A DNA stretch of 64,000 nt. Source: Henricia sp. BOLD:AAB3569. Taxonomy: Eukaryota; Echinodermata; Asteroidea; Spinulosida; Echinasteridae. This document shows, one piece after another, positions 1 to 14,683 of this stretch (position 1 is the stretch's first letter; each line of letters starts with the position of its first letter). The stretch lies in contig JBBELK010000005.1 in the NCBI GenBank assembly GCA_037783545.1, forward strand, positions 1 to 64,000, given 5' to 3'. The position numbers were made by a program, and so were the translations under genes. Below the pieces are notes generated by a model, which was not told where the DNA came from, made no database searches, and was given only the letters and a program-made list of their open reading frames with translations.

Positions 1-2786
1 CAGGAAACGTTGCTTAGAATCCATAGAGGATATTTCTTGAATTTGACCCTGACTGTTCATCCAGGGAATAAAATATGAAATTTTGAAAATTATATATTTT
101 TGGCAAAAATTTCAGTTTTTCTTAGAAATTGACTTGGAAAATGCTGAAGTAGGTGCCAAATGGGCTAAAATTTCGTTAGGAGGCATTTCTGAGACATTTT
201 CAAAAAAGTTAATTTTGGGCCAATTTTGATAAAAATGGCTGGACTAACCCCTTGTGATTTTTTTCATTTTTGGCCAAAAATGTTCAGATTTAGATTTGGT
301 TCAATATTGCAAGAAACGTTGCTTAGAATCCATAGATGATATTCCTTGAATTTGACCCTGACTGTTCATCCAGGGAATAAAATATGAAATTTTGAAAATT
401 ATATATTTTTGGCCAAAATTTCAGTTTTTCTTAGAAATTGACTTGGAAACTGCTGAAGTAGGTACCAAATGGGCTAAATATTCGTTAGGAGGCATTTCTG
501 AGACATTTTCAAAAAAGTTAATTTTGGGCCAATTTTGATAAAAATGGCTGGACTAACATAACCCCTTGTGATTTTTTTCATTTTTGGCCAAATATTTTCA
601 GATTTAGATTTGGTTCAATATTGCAGGAAACGTTGCTTAGAATCCATAGATGATATTTCTTGAATTTGACCCTGACTGTTCATCCAGGGAATAAAATATG
701 AAATTTTGAAAATTATATATTTTTGGCCAAAATTTCAGTTTTTCTTAGAAATTGACTTGGAAAATGCTGAAGTAGGTGCCAAATGGGCTAAATTTTCGTT
801 AGGAGGCATTTCTGAGACATTTTCAAAAAAGTAAATTTTGGGCCAATTTTGATAAAAATGGCTGGACTAACTCCTTGTGATTTTTTTCATTTTTGGCCAA
901 AAATGTTCAGATTTAGATTTGGTTCAATATTGCAAGAAACGTTGCTTAGAATCCATAGATGATATTCCTTGAATTTGACCCTGACTGTTCATCCAGGGAA
1001 TAAAATATGAAATTTTGAAAATTATATATTTTTGGCCAAAATTTCAGTTTTTCTTAGAAATTGACTTGGAAACTGCTGAAGTAGGTGCCAAATGGGCTAA
1101 ATATTCGTTAGGAGGCATTTCTGAGACATTTTCAAAAAAGTCAATTTTGAGCCAATTTTGATAAAAATGGCTGGACTAACCCCTTGTGATTTTTTTCATT
1201 TTTGGCCAAATATTTTCAGATTTAGATTTGGTTCAATATTGCAGGAAACGTTGCTTAGAATCCATAGATGATATTTCTTGAATTTGACCCTGACTGTTCA
1301 TCCAGGGAATAAAATATGAAATTTTGAAAATTATATATTTTTGGCCAAAATTTCAGTTTTTCTTAGAAATTGACTTGGAAAATGCTGAAGTAGGTGCCAA
1401 ATGGGCTAAATTTTCGTTAGGAGGCATTTCTGAGACATTTTCAAAAAAGTAAATTTTGGGCCAATTTTGATAAAAATGGCTGGACTAACCCCTTGTGATT
1501 TTTTTCATTTTTGGCCAAAAATGTTCAGATTTAGATTTGGTTCAATATTGCAAGAAACGTTGCTTAGAATCCATAGATGATATTCCTTGAATTTGACCCT
1601 GACTGTTCATCCAGGGAATAAAATATGAAATTTTGAAAATTATATATTTTTGGCCAAAATTTCAGTTTTTCTTAGAAATTGACTTGGAAACTGCTGAAGT
1701 AGGTGCCAAATGGGCTAAATTTTCGTTAGGAGGCATTTCTGAGACATTTTCAAAAAAGTCAATTTTGGGCCAATTTTGATAAAAATGGCTGGACTAACCC
1801 CTTGTGATTTTTTTCATTTTTGGCCAAAAATGTTCAGATTTAGATTTGGTTCAATATTGCAGGAAACGTTGCTTAGAATCCATAGATGATATTCCTTGAA
1901 TTTGACCTTGACTGCTCATTCAGGGAATAAAATATGAAATTTTGAAAATTATATATTTTTGGCCAAAATTTCAGTTTGTCTTAGAAATTGACTTGGAAAC
2001 TGCTGAAGTAGGTGCCAAATGGGCTAAATATTCGTTAGGAGGCATTTCTGAGACATTTTCAAAAAAGTCAATTTTGGGCCAATTTTGATAAAAATGGCTG
2101 GACTAACCCCTTGTGATTTTTTTCATTTTTGGCCAAATATTTTCAGATTTAGATTTGGTTCAATATTGCAGGAAACGTTGCTTAGAATCCATAGATGATA
2201 TTTCTTGAATTTGACCCTGACTGTTCATCCAGGGAATAAAATATGAAATTTTGAAAATTATATATTTTTGGCCAAAATTTCAGTTTTTCTTAGAAATTGA
2301 CTTGGAAACTGCTGAAGTAGGAGCCAAATGGGCTAAATATTCGTTAGGAGGCATTTCTGAGACATTTTCAAAAAAGTCAATTTTGGGCCAATTTTGATAA
2401 AAATGGCTGGACTAACCCCTTGTGATTTTTTTCATTTTTGGCCAAATATTTTTAGATTTAGATTTGGTTCAATATTGCAGGAAACGTTGCTTAGAATCCA
2501 TAGAGGATATTTCTTGAATTTGACCCTGACTGTTCATCCAGGGAATAAAATATGAAATTTTGAAAATTATATATTTTTGGCCAAAATTTCAGTTTTTCTT
2601 AGAAATTGACTTGGAAACTGCTGAAGTAGGTGCCAAATGGGCTAAATATTCGTTAGGAGGCATTTCTGAGACATTTTCAAAAAAGTCAATTTTGGGCCAA
2701 TTTTGATAAAAATGGCTAGACTAACCCCTTGTGATTTTTTTCATTTTTGGCCAAATATTTTCAGATTTAGATTTGGTTCAATATTG

Positions 2787-5700
2787 CAGGAAACGTTGCT
2801 TAGAATCCATAGATGATATTTCTTGAATTTGACCCTGACTGTTCATCCAGGGAATAAAATATGAAATTTTGAAAATTATATATTTTTGGCCAAAATTTCA
2901 GTTTTTCTTAGAAATTGACTTGGAAACTGCTGAAGTAGGTGCCAAATGGGCTAAATATTCGTTAGGAGGCATTTCTGAGACATTTTCAAAAAAGTCAATT
3001 TTGGGCCAATTTTGATAAAAATGGCTGGACTAACCCCTTGTGATTTTTTTCATTTTTGGCCAAAAATGTTCAGATTTAGATTTGGTTCAATATTGCAGGA
3101 AACGTTGCTTAGAATCCATAGATGATATTCCTTGAATTTGACCTTGACTGCTCATCCAGGGAATAAAATATGAAATTTTGAAAATTATATATTTTTGGCC
3201 AAAATTTCAGTTTTTCTTAGAAATTGACTTGGAAACTGCTGAAGTAGGTGCCAAATGGGCTAAATTTTCGTTAGGAGGCATTTCTGAGACATTTTCAAAA
3301 AAGTCAATTTTGGGCCAATTTTGATAAAAATGGCTGGACTAACCCCTTGTGATTTTTTTCATTTTTGGCCAAATATTTTCAGATTTAGATTTGGTTCAAT
3401 ATTGCAGGAAACGTTGCTTAGAATCCATAGATGATATTTCTTGAATTTGACCCTGACTGTTCATCCAGGGAATAAAATATGAAATTTTGAAAATTATATA
3501 TTTTTGGCCAAAATTTCAGTTTTTCTTAGAAATTGACTTGGAAACTGCTGAAGTAGGAGCCAAATGGGCTAAATATTCGTTAGGAGGCATTTCTTAGACA
3601 TTTTCAAAAAAGTCAATTTTGGGCCAATTTTGATAAAAATGGCTGGACTAACCCCTTGTGATTTTTTTCATTTTTGGCCAAAAATGTTCAGATTTAGATT
3701 TGGTTCAATATTGCAGGAAACGTTGCTTAGAATCCATAGATGATATTCCTTGAATTTGACCTTGACTGCTCATCCAGGGAATAAAATATGAAATTTTGAA
3801 AATTATATATTTTTGGCCAAAATTTCAGTTTTTCTTAGAAATTGACTTGGAAACTGCTGAAGTAGGTGCCAAATGGGCTAAATTTTCGTTAGGAGGCATT
3901 TCTGAGACATTTTCAAAAAAGTCAATTTTGGGCCAATTTTGATAAAAATGGCTGGACTAACCCCTTGTGATTTTTTTCATTTTTGGCCAAATATTTTCAG
4001 ATTTAGATTTGGTTCAATATTGCAGGAAACGTTGCTTAGAATCCATAGATGATATTCCTTGAATTTGACCCTGACTGTTCATCCAGGGAATAAAATATGA
4101 AATTTTGAAAATTATATATTTTTGGCCAAAATTTCAGTTTTTCTTAGAAATTGACTTGGAAACTGCTGAAGTAGGTGCCAAATGGGCTAAATATTCGTTA
4201 GGAGGCATTTCTTAGACATTTTCAAAAAAGTCAATTTTGGGCCAATTTTGATAAAAATGGCTGGACTAACCCCTTGTGATTTTTTTCATTTTTGGCCAAA
4301 TATTTTTAGATTTAGATTTGGTTCAATATTGCAGGAAACGTTGCTTAGAATCCATAGAGGATATTTCTTGAATTTGACCCTGACTGTTCATCCAGGGAAT
4401 AAAATATGAAATTTTGAAAATTATATATTTTTGGCCAAAATTTCAGTTTTTCTTAGAAATTGACTTGGAAACTGCTGAAGTAGGTGCCAAATGGGCTAAA
4501 TATTCGTTAGGAGGCATTTCTGAGACATTTTCAAAAAAGTCAATTTTGGGCCAATTTTGATAAAAATGGCTGGACTAACCCCTTGTGATTTTTTTCATTT
4601 TTGGCCAAAAATGTTCAGATTTAGATTTGGTTCAATATTGCAGGAAACGTTGCTTAGAATCCATAGATGATATTCCTTGAATTTGACCTTGACTGCTCAT
4701 CCAGGGAATAAAATATGAAATTTTGAAAATTATATATTTTTGGCCAAAATTTCAGTTTTTCTTAGAAATTGACTTGGAAACTGCTGAAGTAGGTGCCAAA
4801 TGGGCTAAATATTCGTTAGGAGGGCATTTCTGAGACATTTTCAAAAAAGTCAATTTTGGGCCAATTTTGATAAAAATGGCTGGACTAACCCCTTGTGATT
4901 TTTTTCATTTTTGGCCAAATATTTTCAGATTTAGATTTGGTTCAATATTGCAGGAAACGTTGCTTAGAATCCATAGATGATATTTCTTGAATTTGACCCT
5001 GACTGTTCATCCAGGGAATAAAATATGAAATTTTGAAAATTATATATGTTTGGCCAAAATTTCAGTTTTTCTTAGAAATTGACTTGGAAACTGCTGAAGT
5101 AGGTGCCAAATGGGCTAAATATTCGTTAGGAGGCATTTCTGAGACATTTTCAAAAAAGTAAATTTTGGGCCAATTTTGATAAAAATGGCTGGACTAACCC
5201 CTTGTGATTTTTTTCATTTTTGGCCAAAAATGTTCACATTTAGATTTGGTTCAATATTGCAGGAAACGTTGCTTAGAATCCATAGATGATATTCCTTGAA
5301 TTTGACCTTGACTGCTCATCCAGGGAATAAAATATGAAATTTTGAAAATTATATATTTTTGGCCAAAATTTCAGTTTGTCTTAGAAATTGACTTGGAAAC
5401 TGCTGAAGTAGGTGCCAAATGGGCTAAATATTCGTTAGGAGGCATTTCTGAGACATTTTCAAAAAAGTCAATTTTGGGCCAATTTTGATAAAAATGGCTA
5501 GACTAACCCCTTGTGATTTTTTTCATTTTTGGCCAAATATTTTCAGATTTAGATTTGGTTCAATATTGCAGGAAACGTTGCTTAGAATCCATAGAGGATA
5601 TTTCTTGAATTTGACCCTGACTGTTCATCCAGGGAATAAAATATGAAATTTTGAAAATTATATATTTTTGGCCAAAATTTCAGTTTTTCTTAGAAATTGA

Positions 5701-6806
5701 CTTGGAAACTGCTGAAGTAGGTGCCAAATGGGCTAAATTTTCGTTAGGAGGCATTTCTGAGACATTTTCAAAAAAGTAAATTTTGGGCCAATTTTGATAA
5801 AAATGGCTGGACTAACCCCTTGTGATTTTTTTCATTTTTGGCCAAAAATGTTCACATTTAGATTTGGTTCAATATTGCAGGAAACGTTGCTTAGAATCCA
5901 TAGATGATATTCCTTGAATTTGACCTTGACTGCTCATCCAGGGAATAAAATATGAAATTTTGAAAATTATATTTTTTTGGCCAAAATTTCAGTTTTTCTT
6001 AGAAATTGACTTGGAAACTGCTGAAGTAGGTGCCAAATGGGCTAAATATTCGTTAGGAGGGCATTTCTGAGACATTTTCAAAAAAGTCAATTTTGGGCCA
6101 ATTTTGATAAAAATGGCTGGACTAACCCCTTGTGATTTTTTTCATTTTTGGCCAAAAATGTTCAGATTTAGATTTGGTTCAATATTGCAGGAAACGTTGC
6201 TTAGAATCCATAGATGATATTCCTTGAATTTGACCTTGACTGCTCATCCAGGGAATAAAATATGAAATTTTGAAAATTATATATTTTTGGCCAAAATTTC
6301 AGTTTTTCTTAGAAATTTACTTGGAAACTGCTGAAGTAGGTGCCAAATGGGCTAAATATTCGTTAGGAGGGCATTTCTGAGACATTTTCAAAAAAGTCAA
6401 TTTTGGGCCAATTTTGATAAAAATGGCTGGACTAACCCCTTGTGATTTTTTTCATTTTTGGCCAAATATTTTCAGATTTAGATTTGGTTCAATATTGCAG
6501 GAAACGTTGCTTAGAATCCATAGATGATATTCCTTGAATTTGACCTTGACTGCTCATCCAGGGAATAAAATATGAAATTTTGAAAATTATATATTTTTGG
6601 CCAAAATTTCAGTTTTTCTTAGAAATTGACTTGGAAACTGCTGAAGTAGGTGCCAAATGGGCTAAATATTCGTTAGGAGGCATTTCTGAGACATTTTCAA
6701 AAAAGTCAATTTTGGGCCAATTTTGATAAAAATGGCTAGACTAACCCCTTGTGATTTTTTTCATTTTTGGCCAAATATTTTCAGATTTAGATTTGGTTCA
6801 ATATTG
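2787..6806. repeat. Higher-order satellite block, copy 1 (13 monomers)
   Basis: Thirteen monomers carry diagnostic variants in a fixed order. The third has AAGTAGGAGCC and TTCTTAGAC, the fifth TTCTTAGAC, the sixth GAGGATATTTC, the seventh an extra G (GGAGGGCATT), the eighth ATATGTTTGG, and the ninth TTCACATTTAG, AGTTTGTC and GGCTAGACT. The tenth has GAGGATATTTC, the eleventh ATTTTTTTGGCC and the twelfth GAAATTTACTTGG. The same order recurs immediately to the right, which defines a higher-order repeat of about 4.02 kb. Confidence 0.85.
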
Positions 6807-9800
6807 CAGGAAACGTTGCTTAGAATCCATAGATGATATTTCTTGAATTTGACCCTGACTGTTCATCCAGGGAATAAAATATGAAATTTTGAAAATTATA
6901 TATTTTTGGCCAAAATTTCAGTTTTTCTTAGAAATTGACTTGGAAACTGCTGAAGTAGGTGCCAAATGGGCTAAATATTCGTTAGGAGGCATTTCTGAGA
7001 CATTTTCAAAAAAGTCAATTTTGGGCCAATTTTGATAAAAATGGCTGGACTAACCCCTTGTGATTTTTTTCATTTTTGGCCAAAAATGTTCAGATTTAGA
7101 TTTGGTTCAATATTGCAGGAAACGTTGCTTAGAATCCATAGATGATATTCCTTGAATTTGACCTTGACTGCTCATCCAGGGAATAAAATATGAAATTTTG
7201 AAAATTATATATTTTTGGCCAAAATTTCAGTTTTTCTTAGAAATTGACTTGGAAACTGCTGAAGTAGGTGCCAAATGGGCTAAATTTTCGTTAGGAGGCA
7301 TTTCTGAGACATTTTCAAAAAAGTCAATTTTGGGCCAATTTTGATAAAAATGGCTGGACTAACCCCTTGTGATTTTTTTCATTTTTGGCCAAATATTTTC
7401 AGATTTAGATTTGGTTCAATATTGCAGGAAACGTTGCTTAGAATCCATAGATGATATTTCTTGAATTTGACCCTGACTGTTCATCCAGGGAATAAAATAT
7501 GAAATTTTGAAAATTATATATTTTTGGCCAAAATTTCAGTTTTTCTTAGAAATTGACTTGGAAACTGCTGAAGTAGGAGCCAAATGGGCTAAATATTCGT
7601 TAGGAGGCATTTCTTAGACATTTTCAAAAAGTCAATTTTGGGCCAATTTTGATAAAAATGGCTGGACTAACCCCTTGTGATTTTTTTCATTTTTGGCCAA
7701 AAATGTTCAGATTTAGATTTGGTTCAATATTGCAGGAAACGTTGCTTAGAATCCATAGATGATATTCCTTGAATTTGACCTTGACTGCTCATCCAGGGAA
7801 TAAAATATGAAATTTTGAAAATTATATATTTTTGGCCAAAATTTCAGTTTTTCTTAGAAATTGACTTGGAAACTGCTGAAGTAGGTGCCAAATGGGCTAA
7901 ATTTTCGTTAGGAGGCATTTCTGAGACATTTTCAAAAAAGTCAATTTTGGGCCAATTTTGATAAAAATGGCTGGACTAACCCCTTGTGATTTTTTTCATT
8001 TTTGGCCAAATATTTTCAGATTTAGATTTGGTTCAATATTGCAGGAAACGTTGCTTAGAATCCATAGATGATATTTCTTGAATTTGACCCTGACTGTTCA
8101 TCCAGGGAATAAAATATGAAATTTTGAAAATTATATATTTTTGGCCAAAATTTCAGTTTTTCTTAGAAATTGACTTGGAAACTGCTGAAGTAGGTGCCAA
8201 ATGGGCTAAATATTCGTTAGGAGGCATTTCTTAGACATTTTCAAAAAAGTCAATTTTGGCCAATTTTGATAAAAATGGCTGGACTAACCCCTTGTGATTT
8301 TTTTCATTTTTGGCCAAATATTTTTAGATTTAGATTTGGTTCAATATTGCAGGAAACGTTGCTTAGAATCCATAGAGGATATTTCTTGAATTTGACCCTG
8401 ACTGTTCATCCAGGGAATAAAATATGAAATTTTGAAAATTATATATTTTTGGCCAAAATTTCAGTTTTTCTTAGAAATTGACTTGGAAACTGCTGAAGTA
8501 GGTGCCAAATGGGCTAATATTCGTTAGGAGGCATTTCTGAGACATTTTCAAAAAAGTCAATTTTGGGCCAATTTTGATAAAAATGGCTGGACTAACCCCT
8601 TGTGATTTTTTTCATTTTTGGCCAAAAATGTTCAGATTTAGATTTGGTTCAATATTGCAGGAAACGTTGCTTAGAATCCATAGATGATATTCCTTGAATT
8701 TGACCTTGACTGCTCATCCAGGGAATAAAATATGAAATTTTGAAAATTATATATTTTTGGCCAAAATTTCAGTTTTTCTTAGAAATTGACTTGGAAACTG
8801 CTGAAGTAGGTGCCAAATGGGCTAAATATTCGTTAGGAGGGCATTTCTGAGACATTTTCAAAAAAGTCAATTTTGGGCCAATTTTGATAAAAATGGCTGG
8901 ACTAACCCCTTGTGATTTTTTTCATTTTTGGCCAAATATTTTCAGATTTAGATTTGGTTCAATATTGCAGGAAACGTTGCTTAGAATCCATAGATGATAT
9001 TTCTTGAATTTGACCCTGACTGTTCATCCAGGGAATAAAATATGAAATTTTGAAAATTATATATGTTTGGCCAAAATTTCAGTTTTTCTTAGAAATTGAC
9101 TTGGAAACTGCTGAAGTAGGTGCCAAATGGGCTAAATATTCGTTAGGAGGCATTTCTGAGACATTTTCAAAAAAGTAAATTTTGGGCCAATTTTGATAAA
9201 AATGGCTGGACTAACCCCTTGTGATTTTTTTCATTTTTGGCCAAAAATGTTCACATTTAGATTTGGTTCAATATTGCAGGAAACGTTGCTTAGAATCCAT
9301 AGATGATATTCCTTGAATTTGACCTTGACTGCTCATCCAGGGAATAAAATATGAAATTTTGAAAATTATATATTTTTGGCCAAAATTTCAGTTTGTCTTA
9401 GAAATTGACTTGGAAACTGCTGAAGTAGGTGCCAAATGGGCTAAATATTCGTTAGGAGGCATTTCTGAGACATTTTCAAAAAAGTCAATTTTGGGCCAAT
9501 TTTGATAAAAATGGCTAGACTAACCCCTTGTGATTTTTTTCATTTTTGGCCAAAAATGTTCACATTTAGATTTGGTTCAATATTGCAGGAAACGTTGCTT
9601 AGAATCCATAGATGATATTCCTTGAATTTGACCTTGACTGCTCATCCAGGGAATAAAATATGAAATTTTGAAAATTATATTTTTTTGGCCAAAATTTCAG
9701 TTTTTCTTAGAAATTGACTTGGAAACTGCTGAAGTAGGTGCCAAATGGGCTAAATATTCGTTAGGAGGGCATTTCTGAGACATTTTCAAAAAAGTCAATT

Positions 9801-10515
9801 TTGGGCCAATTTTGATAAAAATGGCTGGACTAACCCCTTGTGATTTTTTTCATTTTTGGCCAAAAATGTTCAGATTTAGATTTGGTTCAATATTGCAGGA
9901 AACGTTGCTTAGAATCCATAGATGATATTCCTTGAATTTGACCTTGACTGCTCATCCAGGGAATAAAATATGAAATTTTGAAAATTATATATTTTTGGCC
10001 AAAATTTCAGTTTTTCTTAGAAATTTACTTGGAAACTGCTGAAGTAGGTGCCAAATGGGCTAAATATTCGTTAGGAGGGCATTTCTGAGACATTTTCAAA
10101 AAAGTCAATTTTGAGCCAATTTTGATAAAAATGGCTGGACTAACCCCTTGTGATTTTTTTTCATTTTTGGCCAAATATTTTCAGATTTAGATTTGGTTCA
10201 ATATTGCAGGAAACGTTGCTTAGAATCCATAGATGATATTCCTTGAATTTGACCTTGACTGCTCATCCAGGGAATAAAATATGAAATTTTGAAAATTATA
10301 TATTTTTGGCCAAAATTTCAGTTTTTCTTAGAAATTGACTTGGAAACTGCTGAAGTAGGTGCCAAATGGGCTAAATATTCGTTAGGAGGCATTTCTGAGA
10401 CATTTTCAAAAAAGTCAATTTTGGGCCAATTTTGATAAAAATGGCTGGACTAACCCCTTGTGATTTTTTTCATTTTTTGCCAAATATTTTCAGATTTAGA
10501 TTTGGTTCAATATTG
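6807..10515. repeat. Higher-order satellite block, copy 2 (12 monomers)
   Basis: This block repeats the ordered variants of the block to its left: 7425 matches 3405, 8350 matches 4332, 8658 matches 4641, 8968 matches 4951, 9277 matches 5260, 9586 matches 5878 and 9896 matches 6188. The monomer equivalent to 5569 is missing. The two blocks are therefore a multi-monomer duplication followed by loss of one unit. A few single-base differences, such as TTTCTT at 8042 against TTCCTT at 4023, show the copies have begun to diverge. Confidence 0.83.
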
Positions 10516-11444
10516 CAGGAAACGTTGCTTAGAATCCATAGAGGATATTTCTTGAATTTGACCCTGACTGTTCATCCAGGGAATAAAATATGAAATTTTG
10601 AAAATTATATATTTTTGGCCAAAATTTCAGTTTTTCTTAGAAATTGACTTGGAAACTGCTGAAGTAGGTGCCAAATGGGCTAAATTTTCGTTAGGAGGCA
10701 TTTCTGAGACATTTTCAAAAAAGTAAATTTTGGGCCAATTTTGATAAAAATGGCTGGACTAACCCCTTGTGATTTTTTTCATTTTTGGCCAAAAATGTTC
10801 AGATTTAGATTTGGTTCAATATTGCAGGAAACGTTGCTTAGAATCCATAGATGATATTCCTTGAATTTGACCTTGACTGCTCATCCAGGGAATAAAATAT
10901 GAAATTTTGAAAATTATATATTTTTGGCCAAAATTTCAGTTTTTCTTAGAAATTGACTTGGAAACTGCTGAAGTAGGTGCCAAATGGGCTAAATATTCGT
11001 TAGGAGGGCATTTCTGAGACATTTTCAAAAAAGTCAATTTTGAGCCAATTTTGATAAAAATGGCTGGACTAACCCCTTGTGATTTTTTTTCATTTTTGGC
11101 CAAATATTTTCAGATTTAGATTTGGTTCAATATTGCAGGAAACGTTGCTTAGAATCCATAGATGATATTCCTTGAATTTGACCTTGACTGCTCATTCAGG
11201 GAATAAAATATGAAATTTTGAAAATTATATATTTTTGGCCAAAATTTCAGTTTGTCTTAGAAATTGACTTGGAAACTGCTGAAGTAGGTGCCAAATGGGC
11301 TAAATATTCGTTAGGAGGCATTTCTGAGACATTTTCAAAAAAGTCAATTTTGGGCCAATTTTGATAAAAATGGCTGGACTAACCCCTTGTGATTTTTTTC
11401 ATTTTTGGCCAAATATTTTCAGATTTAGATTTGGTTCAATATTG

Positions 11445-11952
11445 CAGGAAACGTTGCTTAGAATCCATAGAGGATATTTCTTGAATTTGACCCTGACTGT
11501 TCATCCAGGGAATAAAATATGAAATTTTGAAAATTATATATTTTTGGCCAAAATTTCAGTTTTTCTTAGAAATTGACTTGGAAACTGCTGAAGTAGGTGC
11601 CAAATGGGCTAAATTTTCGTTAGGAGGCATTTCTGAGACATTTTCAAAAAAGTAAATTTTGGGCCAATTTTGATAAAAATGGAATTTGACCTTGACTGCT
11701 CATTCAGGGAATAAAATATGAAATTTTGAAAATTATATATTTTTGGCCAAAATTTCAGTTTTTCTTAGAAATTGACTTGGAAACTGCTGAAGTAGGTGCC
11801 AAATGGGCTAAATTTTCGTTAGGAGGCATTTCTGAGACATTTTCAAAAAAGTAAATTTTGGGCCAATTTTGATAAAAATGGCTGGACTAACCCCTTGTGA
11901 TTTTTTTCATTTTTGGCCAAAAATGTTCAGATTTAGATTTGGTTCAATATTG
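11445..11952. repeat. Satellite junction with a truncated monomer
   Basis: A monomer starting at 11445 runs to the AAAAATGG near its end at about 11682. It jumps directly into AATTTGACCTTGACTGCTCA, the middle of the next monomer, so about 110 bp are missing and the two starts are 508 bp apart. This is the only large break of phase inside the array and probably marks an illegitimate or unequal exchange point. The downstream monomers (11953 onward) carry more private substitutions than those to the left. Confidence 0.85.
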
Positions 11953-14683
11953 CAGGAAACGTTGCTTAGAATCCATAGATGATATTCCTTGAATTTGACC
12001 TTGACTGCTCATCCAGGGAATAAAATATGAAATTTTGAAAATTATATATTTTTGGCCAAAATTTCAGTTTTTCTTAGAAATTGACTTGGAAACTGCTGAA
12101 GTAGGTGCCAAATGGGCTAAATATTCGTTAGGAGGCATTTCTGAGACATTTTCAAAAAAGTCAATTTTGAGCCAATTTTGATAAAAATGGCTGGACTAAC
12201 CCCTTGTGATTTTTTTCATTTTCGGCCAAATATTTTCAGATTTAGATTTGGTTCAATATTGCAGGAAACTTTGCTTAGAATCCATAGATGATATTCCTTG
12301 AATTTGACCTTGACTGCTCATCCAGGGAATAAAATATGAAATTTTGAAAATTATATATTGTTGGCCAAAATTTCAGTTTGTCTTAGAAATTGACTTGGAA
12401 ACTGCTGAAGTAGGTGCCAAATGGGCTAAATATTCGTTAGGAGGCATTTCTGAGACATTTTCAAAAAAGTCAATTTTGGGCCAATTTTGATAAAAATGGC
12501 TGGACTAACCCCTTGTGATTTTTTTCATTTTTGGCCAAAAATGTTCACATTTAGATTTGGTTCAATATTGCAGGAAACGTTGCTTAGAATCCATAGATGA
12601 TATTCCTTGAATTTGACCTTGAATGCTCATCCAGGGAATAAAATATGAAATTTTGAAAATTATATATTTTTGGCTAAAATTTCAGTTTGTCTTAGAAATT
12701 GACTTGGAAACTGCTGAAGTAGGTGCCAAATGGGCTAAATATTCGTTAGGAGGCATTTCTGAGACATTTTCAAAAAAGTCAATTTTGGGCCAATTTTGAT
12801 AAAAATGGCTGGACTAACCCCTTGTGATTTTTTTCATTTTTGGCCAAATATTTCCAAATTTAGATTTGGTTCAATATTGCAGGAAACGTTGCTTAGAATC
12901 CATAGATGATATTCCTTAAATTTGACTCTGACTGTTCATCCAGGGAATAAAATATGAAATTTTGAAAATTATATATTTTTGGCCAAAATTTCAGTTTTTC
13001 TTAGAAATTGACTCGGAAACTGCTGAAGTAGGTGCCAAATGGGCTAAATTTTCGTTAGGAGGCATTTCTGAGACATTTTCAAAAAAGTAAATTTTGGGCC
13101 AATTTTGATAAAAATGGCTGGACTAACCCCTTGTGATTTTTTTCATTTTTGGCCAAATATTTCCAAATTTAGATTTGGTTCAATATTGCAGGAAACGTTG
13201 CTTAGAATCCATAGATGATATTCCTTGAATTTGAACTTGACTGCTCATCCAGGGAATAAAATATGAAATTTTGAAAATTATATATTTTTGGCCAAAATTT
13301 CAGTTTTTCTTAGAAATTGACTTGGAAACTGCTGAAGAAGGTGCCAAATGGGCTAAATTTTCGTTAGGAGGCATTTCTGAGACATTTTCAAAAAAGTAAA
13401 TTTTGGGCCAATTTTGATAAAAATGGCTGGACTAACCCCTTGTGATTTTTTTCATTTTTGGCCAAATATTTTCAGATTTAGATTTGGTTCAATATTGCAG
13501 GAAACGTTGCTTAGAATCCATAGATGATATTCCTTAAATTTGACTCTGACTGTTCATCCAGGGAATAAAATATGAAATTTTGAAAATTATATATTTTTGG
13601 CCAACATTTCAGTTTTTCTTAGAAATTGACTTGGAAACTGCTGAAGTAGGTGCCAAATGGGCTAAATATTCGTTAGGAGGCATTTTTGAGACATTTTCAA
13701 AAAAGTCAATTTTGGGCCAATTTTGATAAAAATGGCTGGACTAACCCCCTTGTGATTTTTTTCATTTTTGGCCAAATATTTTCAGATTTAGATTTGGTTC
13801 AATATTGCAGGAAACGTTGCTTAGAATCCATAGATGATATTCCTTGAATTTGACCTTGACTGCTCATCCAGGGAATAAAATATGAAATTTTGAAAACTAT
13901 ATATTTTTGGCCAAAATTTCAGTTTTTCTTAGAAATTGACTTGGAAACTGCTGAAGTAGGTGCCAAATGGGCTAAATATTTGTTAGGAGGCATTTTTGAG
14001 ACATTTTCAAAAAAGTCAATTTTGGGCCAATTTTGATAAAAATGGCAACCCCTTGTGATTTTTTTCATTTTTGGCCAAATATTTTCAGATTTAGATTTGG
14101 TTCAATATTGAAGGAAACGTTGCTTAGAATCCATAGATGATATTTCTTGAATTTGACCGTGACTGTTCATCCAGGGAATAAAATATGAAATTTTGAAAAT
14201 TATATATTTTTGGCCAACATTTCAGTTTTTCTTAGAAATTGACTTGGAAACTGCTGAAGTAGGTGCCAAATGGGCTAAATATTCGTTAGGAGGCATTTCT
14301 GAGACATTTTCAAAAAAGTCAATTTTGGGCCAATTTTGATAAAAATGGCTGGACTAACTAACCCCTTGTGATTTTTTTCACTTTTGGCCAAATATTTTCA
14401 GATTTAGATTTGGTTCAATATTGCAGGAAACGTTGCTTAGAATCCATAGATGATATTTCTTGAATTTGACCCTGACTGTTCATCCAGGGAATAAAATATG
14501 AAATTTTGAAAATTATATATTTTTGGCCAAAATTTCAGTTTTTCTTAGAAATTGACTTGGAAACTGCTGAAGTAGGTGCCAAATGGGCTAAATATTCGTT
14601 AGGAGGCATTTCTGAGACATTTTCAAAAAAGTCAATTTTGGGCCAATTTTGATATTTTCGGCAAGCAAAGCCAAATAAAAATA

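Larger units (their letters stand above)
1..14654. repeat. AT-rich satellite array, 309-bp monomer, about 47 copies
   Basis: Head-to-tail monomers can be tracked by the recurring CAGGAAACGTTGCTTAGAAT block at 1, 310, 624, 933, 1242, 1551, 1860, 2169 and onward to 14424. Spacing is almost always 309 bp (range 303-314, apart from one truncated unit). The monomer has runs of A and T and several TTGGCCAA-like cores, and no ORF of 60 codons or more occurs across the array. The array starts inside a monomer at base 1, so it continues beyond the left edge. Its right edge is abrupt at about 14654. Monomers are very similar, which fits recent homogenisation by unequal exchange. A centromeric or pericentromeric role is possible but not shown by the sequence. 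Confidence 0.97.

Noticed and set aside
1..14654. CRISPR array or phage-like repeats
   Set aside because: The 309-bp monomers are directly adjacent with no spacers and the setting is eukaryotic, so this is satellite DNA.
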